From Bacteroidota bacterium (GTDB lineage: Bacteria > Spirochaetota > Spirochaetia > JABMQR01): a DNA stretch of 5,765 nt. Under the pieces are notes generated by a model. It made no database searches, had not been told where the DNA came from, and saw only the letters and a list, made by a program, of their open reading frames with translations. Positions 1 to 5,241 of this stretch are shown here, one piece after another. The stretch is taken from contig JABMQR010000265.1 in NCBI GenBank assembly GCA_013202335.1, positions 1-5,765 of the forward strand. The letters run 5' to 3'. Both the position numbers and the translations under genes were made by a program. Position 1 is the first letter of the stretch. Every line of letters starts with the position of its first letter.

Positions 1-678
1 AATCCGATGTCCATTAATACAGCCGATGCTGATATGATGATTGATGCCTGCAACGCCTATTATGTTAAACTGGGAATTGCATACTACAGAAATTTATACC
101 CTGCTGTACTCAGAATAAAAAAAATTATAGCTAACCGTGAGATAGGAAAAGTTGTTCATGTCCAGAGTAATAATTTCGAAAATTTCAACCAAAAACCGGG
201 AGATCCCAGATGCTGGCTCTTAGAAAAGAAGAAATCCGGCGGTGGCCCCATGATGGACATGGGATGTCACAGGATAGAGGTTTTTGTGAATATCATGGGA
301 TCTGTACAGCAAATAACCGGCTTTAATGACAACATTATCTTTAAAAGAGAAGTCGAGGATTTATCTATTGCCCATTTTAGGTTTAAAAACGGTGCTGTTG
401 GAATCCTGACCTCATCCCACGCAGCAAATGAACCTAAAGATACTCTGGACATCTATGGCATCGAAGGTTCTATCCATGTCCCGGTGTTAAATACAGGCAC
501 CATAACAGTTGTTACTGACACGGGAACAAGAACAGAAAAACATCCAATTCATCCGAATGCCCATCTACCGATAATTGAGAATTTTATCGATTCAGTTAAC
601 AGTAATAGAGAACCGGCAGTCACCGGGGAAATGGGAAGAGAGATAACAAGAATTCTGGATAAGATTTATGGAAGATGA
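1..678 (+). CDS. Gfo/Idh/MocA-family oxidoreductase, C-terminal part (5' end cut by window edge)
   Basis: The frame is open from base 1 and ends at TGA 676-678. The ATG at base 7 is internal, because the residues there match the end of the Rossmann domain and the linker of NAD(P)-dependent sugar/inositol dehydrogenases of the Gfo/Idh/MocA family. Counting from that Met, residues 78-91 carry the family signature GGGPMMDMGCHRIE, with Asp84 and His88 in the usual active-site positions. The following part (about 92-180) fits the beta-sheet substrate/oligomerisation domain, and the end (about 183-220) fits the usual closing helix. Family members oxidise or reduce a sugar or polyol carbon using a nicotinamide cofactor; the substrate cannot be told from this fragment. 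Odd point: the first two codons read Asn-Pro where the family normally has Lys-Pro (EKP motif, catalytic Lys), so this member may be catalytically altered. The dinucleotide-binding N-terminus lies outside the window. Family assignment is strong, function is not. Confidence 0.88.
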   Translation, partial: NPMSINTADADMMIDACNAYYVKLGIAYYRNLYPAVLRIKKIIANREIGKVVHVQSNNFENFNQKPGDPRCWLLEKKKSGGGPMMDMGCHRIEVFVNIMGSVQQITGFNDNIIFKREVEDLSIAHFRFKNGAVGILTSSHAANEPKDTLDIYGIEGSIHVPVLNTGTITVVTDTGTRTEKHPIHPNAHLPIIENFIDSVNSNREPAVTGEMGREITRILDKIYGR

Positions 679-716
679 GGCAATTTCAAAAATCGAAGAT
701 TTCCAGGAAATTTGCC
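679..716 (+). terminator. compound hairpin just after the oxidoreductase stop codon; weak terminator candidate
   Basis: Starting on the base after TGA, GGCAATTTC (679-687) pairs with GAAATTTGCC (707-716), giving nine pairs with one bulged T at 711. Inside it, AAATC (690-694) and GATTT (698-702) form a second perfect stem on a GAA loop. The bases after the stem, TTCTGAAGTTTTT, are only moderately T-rich, so this is a poor match to an intrinsic terminator. It could equally be a 3'-end stabilising structure. Its left arm also aligns with the hairpin after purB (see the repeat entries). Confidence 0.35.
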
Positions 717-728
717 TTCTGAAGTTTT

Positions 729-756
729 TGGACAAAAGCAGTTAATATGTTATAAT
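729..756 (+). promoter_or_regulatory. sigma70-type promoter with extended -10, candidate promoter of the hpt-purB operon
   Basis: A -35 hexamer TGGACA (729-734; five of six consensus bases) is followed 16 bases later by a perfect TATAAT (751-756), preceded by TGT (748-750), which supplies the extended -10 TG. Transcription would begin near 762-764 and run about 425 bases before the hpt start. This is the best promoter match I see in the window. The -35 overlaps the left arm of an inverted repeat (718-732 / 774-788) and the -10 sits in its loop, so access could depend on DNA structure or on a dimeric regulator. That last point is inference. Confidence 0.6.
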
Positions 757-907
757 ACAATAAATTAACTGAATCCAAAAACTTCTGACTAATAGGTAGA
801 TCTTTCAAAAGTATTGTAATCGATACAGATTTTACCCTAAATTTATCAAAGTATTTTTACTTCCCTCACTTCCTAACCGTCTCACTCTCCTTAACCTACT
901 GCCTCCA

Positions 908-964
908 GCATTTGCCTGAGCAAATGCAAAGACAAGTAACCTTGTCCGATGTGGTACTCACATC
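908..964 (+). repeat. three consecutive perfect hairpins in the hpt leader
   Basis: GCATTTGC (908-915) pairs perfectly with GCAAATGC (920-927) over a CTGA loop. GACAAG (931-936) pairs with CTTGTC (941-946) over TAAC. GATGTG (948-953) pairs with CACATC (959-964) over GTACT. The spacers are only AAA and C, so almost every base in 57 is paired. Neither strand has a T-run after any stem, so these are not ordinary terminators. They may be a folded RNA leader, or a palindromic dispersed element similar to REP sequences. The pairing is seen directly; the role is unknown. Confidence 0.6.
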
Positions 965-990
965 CTGACATGATAACCTTGTCCCGTCCC

Positions 991-1017
991 TTGACAATCG
1001 TGCGTTTTCCCTATATT
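991..1017 (+). promoter_or_regulatory. possible secondary promoter nearer hpt
   Basis: A perfect -35 TTGACA (991-996) is followed by TATATT (1012-1017), five of six bases of the -10 consensus. The spacer is only 15 bases, shorter than the preferred 16-18. The -10 lies in the loop side of a bulged stem (TTTCCCTAT 1006-1014 / ATAGGAAA 1023-1030). If active it would give a leader of about 165 bases. Weaker than the promoter at 729-756. Confidence 0.25.
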
Positions 1018-1024
1018 CAGTAAT

Positions 1025-1102
1025 AGGAAATTGACAATATTTTTTATTGAAATTTGCAGAACTAACCTGTTCCGGCTTATGTTTCAAAAAAAACAATTTC
1101 CT
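1025..1102 (+). repeat. long-range inverted repeat upstream of hpt
   Basis: AGGAAATTG (1025-1033) is perfectly complementary to CAATTTCCT (1094-1102). The pairing can continue inward, with unpaired bases on the left side, between the T-rich, GAAA-ending stretch up to 1052 and TTTCAAAAAAAA from 1082. The whole structure spans 78 bases and ends 86 bases before the hpt start. It may be a folded leader element or an attenuator-like structure. No ribosome binding site is buried in it. Confidence 0.4.
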
Positions 1103-1188
1103 TTCTCTGTGGCAGCCAGTAATCGGCCGGATTCACATACTGACCCAGCCGAAAAAAGCTGAAACTATACACTCAGAAGGATGTTTGC

Positions 1189-1743
1189 ATGTCAGCAATA
1201 ACAATTCCTCCTCTCTCTTCCGGGCTTGTCAGGGTTCTTATAGACGCCGATACCATTCAGCGCCGTGTCACTGAACTTGCCAGAATAATCACCAATGATT
1301 ATAAAGATGTTGAAGACCTGGTTCTTGTCGGCATTCTGAAAGGCTCCTTTATCTTATTAAGCGACCTTTCCCGAAAACTTGGTGTTCAACACACAATCGA
1401 CTTTATCGCACTCTCCAGTTATGGAAACTCGGAAAAATCATCGGGAAATGTCAGGATGATTATGGATGTCAGGGAAAACCTTGCAGGCAAGCATGTACTC
1501 ATTATTGAGGATATTCTGGACAGCGGTTACACCCTTGATTATCTGAAGAGAAACTTTGAATCGAGAAGACCAGCCTCCCTTAAAACCGTTGCACTGCTTG
1601 ATAAGCCGGATCGGCGGGTTGTAGAGGTCGAAGTCGATTACCTTGGTTTTGAGATACCAGATATATGGGTTGTCGGTTACGGTCTGGATTATGCAGAAAA
1701 ATACAGAACCTTACCTTATATTGCAGAGATGAAACCAGTTTAA
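1189..1743 (+). CDS. hpt: hypoxanthine phosphoribosyltransferase
   Basis: Cytosolic enzyme (184 aa, normal for the family) that joins hypoxanthine, and often guanine, to PRPP to give IMP or GMP plus pyrophosphate. Motifs occur in the expected order. LKGSF (50-54) is followed by SSYG in the mobile loop (76-79). The PRPP-binding motif VLIIEDILDSGYTL is at 103-116, with Glu107-Asp108 and Asp111 as ribose-contacting and catalytic acids. LLDKP (136-140) carries the Lys that reads the purine 6-oxo group, and the C-terminal IPDIWVVGYGLDY segment is at about 156-168. Trp160 stands where many relatives have Phe to stack on the base, a conservative change. The start was chosen because AGAAGGA (1175-1181) lies 7 bases upstream; the ATG at 1181 is out of frame. 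First gene of a four-gene block leading to AMP, 71 bases before the next gene. Hypoxanthine preference is inferred from the family and from purA/purB downstream. Confidence 0.95.
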   Translation: MSAITIPPLSSGLVRVLIDADTIQRRVTELARIITNDYKDVEDLVLVGILKGSFILLSDLSRKLGVQHTIDFIALSSYGNSEKSSGNVRMIMDVRENLAGKHVLIIEDILDSGYTLDYLKRNFESRRPASLKTVALLDKPDRRVVEVEVDYLGFEIPDIWVVGYGLDYAEKYRTLPYIAEMKPV

Positions 1744-1814
1744 CAGCAGAAAATCTGCCGTCAACTTCTATTTACTTGAATCTGCAAAAATGCGGGAAAA
1801 ACAAGGAGCAATTA

Positions 1815-2345
1815 ATGGATAACAAGCTCTATGTCACTTACAATGAAATTCATAAAGCGGTAAAAAAACTTGCAGTTGAAATTAATGCATCTGATTTTGA
1901 TCCGGATGTGATTGTAGCAATCGGATCAGGCGGGTTCATCCCGGCAAGAATTCTAAAGACTTTCATAAACCGACCAATTTTTGCTGTCGGTATCTCCTAT
2001 TATGGAATGGATAACAAACCAACCGGTGTTCCTCAAAAAATACAGTGGATTGATGAGGTTGAAAAAAAGCTTACCGGTAAAAAGGTTCTACTGATAGATG
2101 AAGTTGATGACACCCGAGCTACGCTCAGCTATTGTGTGAGAGAACTTCTCAGCCATAACCCTCTGGAAATTGCCGTACTGGTAATTCATAACAAGCTTAA
2201 AAAGAAAGATGGAGAATTTCCACCTGAAATTAAACGATACTATCCTGCTGTTGAGATTGATGATCGATGGATAAAATATCCCTGGGATGCAGAGGATATA
2301 GATGATCATGATATTTGTAATACTAAGATGAAGGAGAATATATAA
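1815..2345 (+). CDS. second purine-type phosphoribosyltransferase (Xpt1/Hpt1-like, COG2236 type)
   Basis: A 176-residue cytosolic enzyme unlike the preceding Hpt. Gly-rich GSGG (37-40) with FIPARIL matches the N-terminal loop of PRTases. ISYYG (60-64) and QW (77-78) are typical of the COG2236 group. The PRPP motif is VLLIDEVDDTRATL (91-104), with Asp95-Glu96 and Asp99 as acids and Arg101 where Gly is usual. RWIKYPWDAEDID (151-163) is the group's C-terminal signature. Related enzymes use hypoxanthine, guanine or xanthine; which one applies here cannot be read from the sequence. The frame is open upstream into hpt, but the start at 1815 is supported by AAGGAG (1803-1808) six bases before it, and upstream residues look non-family. 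A small perfect hairpin (GCAGA-AAA-TCTGC, 1746-1758) lies just after the hpt stop. Its TAA shares one base with the purA ATG, so it is clearly in the same transcript. Having two different purine PRTases side by side suggests complementary base specificity (inference). Confidence 0.88.
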   Translation: MDNKLYVTYNEIHKAVKKLAVEINASDFDPDVIVAIGSGGFIPARILKTFINRPIFAVGISYYGMDNKPTGVPQKIQWIDEVEKKLTGKKVLLIDEVDDTRATLSYCVRELLSHNPLEIAVLVIHNKLKKKDGEFPPEIKRYYPAVEIDDRWIKYPWDAEDIDDHDICNTKMKENI

Positions 2346-2347
2346 TG
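2331..2347 (+). promoter_or_regulatory. purA ribosome binding site and TAATG stop-start overlap
   Basis: AAGGAG (2331-2336) lies within the last codons of the phosphoribosyltransferase gene, 8 bases before the purA ATG (2345-2347). That ATG shares its A with the TAA stop (2343-2345). The arrangement favours translational coupling, keeping the two proteins in step. It also fixes the purA start, since no other in-frame start near it has a comparable site. Confidence 0.85.
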
Positions 2348-3619
2348 AGCGTTACTGCAATTGTTGGAGCCCAGTGGGGCGATGAGGGAAAAGGACGTCT
2401 GGTTGACTATCTTGCACAGGATGCGGATATGGTTATCCGTTATCAGGGCGGTGATAATGCCGGCCATACAGTCATCAATGAGTTTGGAAAATTTGCACTG
2501 CATATTCTCCCTTCAGGAATCTTTAATCCAAAAACAGTTTGTTTAGTTGGTGCCGGTACGGTTGTCAATTTCACCACTATGGAAAGAGAGATTGCAGAAG
2601 TAGCAGAAGCCGGAGTAGAGATAAAAAAACTCTATATTGATAAACGGGCACACCTTATTATGCCTTTCCACTGTCAACTTGACGGTGCTGAAGAAGCCAG
2701 CAAGAAAAAAGGCTGGGCAGTTGGCACCACAAAAAGAGGAATAGGGCCAGTGTATTCCGATAAAGCTGCACGTATCGGTATCAGAGCAGTTGATATCCTT
2801 AATCCAGAAAGATTAAGAGTACGTCTTGAAATGATGCTCCCGAGAAAAAACCGTGAACTGGCATATTATAACCTTCCGGAAGTAACTGTTGATGAGATGA
2901 TGGAACTTTGTGCCTCCTGGCGGGAAAAATTCGGTGAAAGAATTATTGACTCTATCCCCCTTGTACGTGACGCAGTACTTTCCGGGAAAAATATTGTAAT
3001 GGAAGGCCAACTGGGAATCATGCGTGACCTGGACTGGGGTATTTACCCATACACAACCTCTTCAAACCCGACTGCCGGCGGAGTCTGTTCCGGAGCAGGA
3101 ATTTCTCCAAGAAGAGTTGATAACATTATCGGAATTGTAAAAGTTTATTCCACCTCAGTAGGCGGCGGACCTTTTACGGTAGAATTGTTTGATGAGATGG
3201 GTGAAAAACTTCGTACAGTTGGCGGAGAATACGGGGCAACTACCGGTCGGCCGCGACGTTGCGGATGGTTTGATGGTGTAGCTGCTGCATACTCCTGCTG
3301 GATTAACGGTTTTACTGGAATCGCTTTAACAAAACTTGATATCCTTGATACTTTTGACACCCTGAAAATCTGTACCGCCTACAAAGTCAATGGTGAAATA
3401 ATTGATTATGTACCGGAAACTTCACTTCAGGAAATTGCAGAACCAATTTATGAAGTATGGGAAGGCTGGAAATGTGATACAACAGCTGTCCGAAAGTGGG
3501 AAGATCTTCCGGAAAAAGCTAAGGCATACCTGAAACGTATCGAGGAGTTGACCGGAGCACCTATTCAATATGTCTCTGTCGGTCCTGAGCGTGATCAGAT
3601 TATTCTAATAGATCAATAA
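2345..3619 (+). CDS. purA: adenylosuccinate synthetase, EGQLG-type
   Basis: Catalyses IMP + aspartate + GTP to adenylosuccinate + GDP + phosphate, the first step from IMP to AMP, in the cytosol, usually as a dimer. At 424 residues it is of normal length. The N-terminal loop GAQWGDEGKGR (8-18) contains catalytic Asp13. QGGDNAGHT (34-42) contains catalytic His41. GTTKRGIGPVY (127-137) is an IMP-binding segment. YPYTTSSNPTAGG (234-246) is followed by GATTGRPRRCGW (297-308), the aspartate/phosphate arginine loop, and by TKLD (329-332), which reads guanine. All key residues appear present. Two points differ from the classical enzyme: Arg18 replaces the usual Lys after GDEGKG, and residues 220-224 read EGQLG instead of EGAQG, shifting the Gln that contacts IMP in E. 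coli (Gln224) by one. From memory of relatives, this marks a second sequence type seen in several anaerobic lineages. Third gene of the block; followed after 83 bases by purB, which uses its product. Confidence 0.97.
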   Translation: MSVTAIVGAQWGDEGKGRLVDYLAQDADMVIRYQGGDNAGHTVINEFGKFALHILPSGIFNPKTVCLVGAGTVVNFTTMEREIAEVAEAGVEIKKLYIDKRAHLIMPFHCQLDGAEEASKKKGWAVGTTKRGIGPVYSDKAARIGIRAVDILNPERLRVRLEMMLPRKNRELAYYNLPEVTVDEMMELCASWREKFGERIIDSIPLVRDAVLSGKNIVMEGQLGIMRDLDWGIYPYTTSSNPTAGGVCSGAGISPRRVDNIIGIVKVYSTSVGGGPFTVELFDEMGEKLRTVGGEYGATTGRPRRCGWFDGVAAAYSCWINGFTGIALTKLDILDTFDTLKICTAYKVNGEIIDYVPETSLQEIAEPIYEVWEGWKCDTTAVRKWEDLPEKAKAYLKRIEELTGAPIQYVSVGPERDQIILIDQ

Positions 3620-3641
3620 ATCAACAGTAGCTAATTTGGAT

Positions 3642-3667
3642 GGTTGGCAGTTGAGCAGCTGCCAACC
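3642..3667 (+). other. strong intercistronic hairpin between purA and purB
   Basis: GGTTGGCAGTT (3642-3652) pairs with AGCTGCCAACC (3657-3667) through 11 pairs including one G-U, closed by a GAGC tetraloop. The bases that follow on the + strand are A-rich (GATAACAAAAAAT), not T-rich, so this does not look like an intrinsic terminator for the operon. An RNA processing or 3'-end protecting stem, or partial attenuation that lowers purB relative to purA, would fit. It lies 35 bases before the purB start and does not cover its ribosome binding site. Confidence 0.65.
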
Positions 3668-3702
3668 GATAACAAAAAATAAAAGAAACCCGGAGTTTTG
3701 TA

Positions 3703-5112
3703 ATGGCAGAAAATATATATCAGCATGACACCTTTATCTCACCCTTTACCTGGAGATATGGAAGCCGTGAAATGCGGATTGTCTGGTCCGAAGTACACAA
3801 ACGCCGTCTTCTTAGAAGAATATGGACCGCTCTTGCCCGCGCTGAGATGAAAGCGGGAATTGTTACAGAAGAACAGGTTCAGGATTTGGAAAAATCGATA
3901 AATACAATAGATATTTCCCGTGCATCAGAAATTGAAGCCGAAATCCATCACGATCTAATGGCCGAAATTAAAACGTATGCTGAACAGTGCCCGACAGGCG
4001 GCAGCATTATCCATCTTGGCGCAACGAGTATGGATGCTCTTGATAATATGGATGCTGTTCGCTTAAAAGAGGCCATGGATATTATCATTGACAAGACCCT
4101 TGAGCTGACAGCGATACTGGCTGAAAAAATTCGTGAATTTGCACATGTTCCCTGTATGGCCTTTACCCATATCCAACCAGCTGAACCTACTACAATCGGG
4201 TATCGCCTGGCTCAGTACGGACAGGATCTGGGAGAAGATTTGAGAGAACTCCGCAGAGTTCGTGATTCAATCCGCGGCAAGGGTATGAAAGGGGCTGTTG
4301 GAACAAGTGCATCATACATAGAACTGCTCAAAGGGACAGGGATGAAGTCCTCTGAACTGGAAGATATGGTGATGAAGGAATTAGGACTCAAGGCCTTCAC
4401 TGCAGCTACTCAGGTATATCCAAGAAAACAGGATCTGGCAATTGTGAATACCTTATCCGGTCTTGGGGCCTCTCTCTATAAAATGGCTTTTGATATCAGA
4501 ATCCTGCAGTCACCACCCTTTGGTGAATGGAGTGAACCTTTTGGCTCAAAGCAAGTTGGATCCTCAGCCATGCCTTTTAAAAGAAATCCGATCAGATCGG
4601 AAAAGATTGATTCTCTGGCACGCTTCCTCTCAACACTCCCAACTACAGCCTGGAATAATGCAGCCCACACCCTCCTGGAGAGGACTCTTGATGATTCTGC
4701 CAACAGGCGTGAAATACTTCCTGCAGCATTCCTTACGACAGATGAAATACTCAAAACAATGAATATGGTTATTTCCGGTATACGCTTTCATACTGAATCT
4801 ATTGAACGTAATCTTAAAACCTATGGTGTTTTTGCAGCTACTGAACGCTTGCTGATGGAACTTGGCCGCCGGGGCGGCGATCGACAGGATATGCATGAAG
4901 TAATACGGGAACACTCCCTTGTTGCCTGGGCAGAACTGCAAAAAGGCAAAGAAAACTCTTTACGTGAGCTCCTGGCCTGTGACCCGAGAATCTCAAAATT
5001 CATTTCAGAAAGTGATATCCTGGATCTCCTGGATGCTTCGGAATACATTGGTGATGCCCGTGAACGTGCACTATTGGTAGCTGAAGAGCTTGAATCATTA
5101 TTAACTGATTAA
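3703..5112 (+). CDS. purB: adenylosuccinate lyase
   Basis: Cleaves adenylosuccinate to AMP and fumarate and, in de novo purine synthesis, SAICAR to AICAR and fumarate. It is a cytosolic homotetramer of the fumarase/aspartase superfamily. At 469 residues it is a little longer than many bacterial PurB proteins. Conserved region 1 is around IHHDLMAEI (81-89) and GATSMD (106-111). Region 2 is THIQPAEPTT (155-164), with His156 as the expected proton donor. The superfamily signature VGSSAMPFKRNP (285-296) carries the catalytic Ser (287/288), with Glu300 after it. LLERTLDDSANRR (324-336) supplies substrate-binding Ser and Arg. The N-terminus SPFTWRYGSREM is typical of one PurB subtype, which from memory often occurs with EGQLG-type PurA (unverified). 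The start at 3703 is supported by CGGAG (3691-3695), 7 bases upstream. Last gene of the block; a terminator-like hairpin follows 21 bases after the stop. Confidence 0.97.
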   Translation: MAENIYQHDTFISPFTWRYGSREMRIVWSEVHKRRLLRRIWTALARAEMKAGIVTEEQVQDLEKSINTIDISRASEIEAEIHHDLMAEIKTYAEQCPTGGSIIHLGATSMDALDNMDAVRLKEAMDIIIDKTLELTAILAEKIREFAHVPCMAFTHIQPAEPTTIGYRLAQYGQDLGEDLRELRRVRDSIRGKGMKGAVGTSASYIELLKGTGMKSSELEDMVMKELGLKAFTAATQVYPRKQDLAIVNTLSGLGASLYKMAFDIRILQSPPFGEWSEPFGSKQVGSSAMPFKRNPIRSEKIDSLARFLSTLPTTAWNNAAHTLLERTLDDSANRREILPAAFLTTDEILKTMNMVISGIRFHTESIERNLKTYGVFAATERLLMELGRRGGDRQDMHEVIREHSLVAWAELQKGKENSLRELLACDPRISKFISESDILDLLDASEYIGDARERALLVAEELESLLTD

Positions 5113-5133
5113 GAGAATTTCGGACCTTTCACT

Positions 5134-5158
5134 AAGTCAATTTTAAAAATTGACTTTT
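5134..5158 (+). terminator. AT-rich hairpin with short T tail, candidate end of the hpt-purB operon
   Basis: AAGTCAATT (5134-5142) pairs perfectly with AATTGACTT (5148-5156) over TTAAA, and the right arm runs into TTTT (5155-5158). The stem starts 21 bases after the purB stop, the expected place. The stem has only three G-C pairs and a short T tail, so termination efficiency may be modest. Being nearly symmetric, it could also act on the other strand. Confidence 0.45.
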
Positions 5159-5241
5159 GAAGTTTTCGATTCATTATAGGTAAATAGTTGCAATATAAAG
5201 ACACATTAAAAAGCGAAAACTTCTGAGAAAGGAGGATCTTT
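5136..5241 (+). repeat. intergenic repeat, copy B (first copy after the oxidoreductase gene)
   Basis: Perfect 10-base arms GAAGTTTTCG (5159-5168) and CGAAAACTTC (5214-5223) enclose 45 bases. TGA follows the right arm, and GATCTTT (5235-5241) comes soon after, exactly the order seen at 679-806. The hairpin before the left arm is also related (15 of 18 bases). Compared with copy A, about 20 bases between hairpin and left arm are missing, and the loop sequence is not conserved. Copy A carries a clear promoter in its loop; here only weak matches occur (TTGACT 5150-5155 with CATTAT 5172-5177). A third fragment of the arm, GAAGTTTTGG, is at 5291-5300. Confidence 0.5.

Larger units (their letters stand above)
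679..806 (+). repeat. intergenic repeat, copy A (second copy after purB)
   Basis: Three blocks occur in the same order and orientation as in 5136-5241. First, 679-696 matches 5136-5153 at 15 of 18 positions. Second, the arms GAAGTTTTTGGA (721-732) and TCCAAAAACTTCTGA (774-788) correspond to GAAGTTTTCG and CGAAAACTTCTGA in copy B, with loops of similar size. Third, GATCTTT (799-805) follows the right arm in both copies. In this copy the arms form a 15-base inverted repeat (718-732 with 774-788, one mismatch). Nested inside is a perfect 8-base pair CAGTTAAT (739-746) / ATTAACTG (764-771). I see no transposase or target-site duplication, so the nature of the element is open: a diverged dispersed repeat, or a shared regulatory or terminator cassette. 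Confidence 0.5.
789..1188 (+). other. long leader/intergenic region upstream of hpt without a supported gene
   Basis: I find no credible coding region on either strand here. Reading frames that cross it are short, lack a matching ribosome binding site and resemble no protein family. What it holds is structure. There is a pyrimidine-rich stretch (861-906) with two imperfect copies of CCTCACTTCCTAACC (864-878 and 880-896). A run of perfect hairpins covers 908-964. An 11-base direct repeat TAACCTTGTCC lies at 937-947 and 974-984, and TTGACAAT occurs twice (991-998, 1031-1038). A long-range inverted repeat spans 1025-1102. If the promoter at 729-756 is used, all of this is transcribed as a long 5' leader. 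I could not match it to a purine riboswitch or any other known riboswitch pattern by eye. Confidence 0.5.

Noticed and set aside
679..806. Insertion sequence remnant
   Set aside because: No transposase fragment and no target-site duplication can be seen; only a short structured repeat is supported.
908..964. CRISPR array or integron attC site
   Set aside because: The three hairpins differ in sequence and there are no regular repeat-spacer units; no core sites or integrase are present.
896..1096. 66-codon minus-strand frame across the hpt leader
   Set aside because: It runs through the perfect hairpins and inverted repeats, so its composition is explained by structure; it has no family resemblance I trust and no clear ribosome binding site.
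789..1188. A purine riboswitch upstream of hpt
   Set aside because: The context invites it, but I could not find the conserved three-way junction bases and loop pair of the purine class; the hairpins present are in tandem rather than around a junction.
1047..1274. 75-codon plus-strand frame overlapping the hpt start
   Set aside because: It begins at a TTG with no good ribosome binding site and overlaps the well-supported hpt gene in another frame.
1665..1814. 50-codon N-terminal extension of the second phosphoribosyltransferase
   Set aside because: It overlaps the 3' end of hpt and has no family resemblance, while the ATG at 1815 has AAGGAG six bases upstream and starts a protein of normal size.
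3642..3667. Intrinsic terminator ending the operon after purA
   Set aside because: The stem is followed by an A-rich, not T-rich, tract, and purB continues the same pathway 35 bases later.
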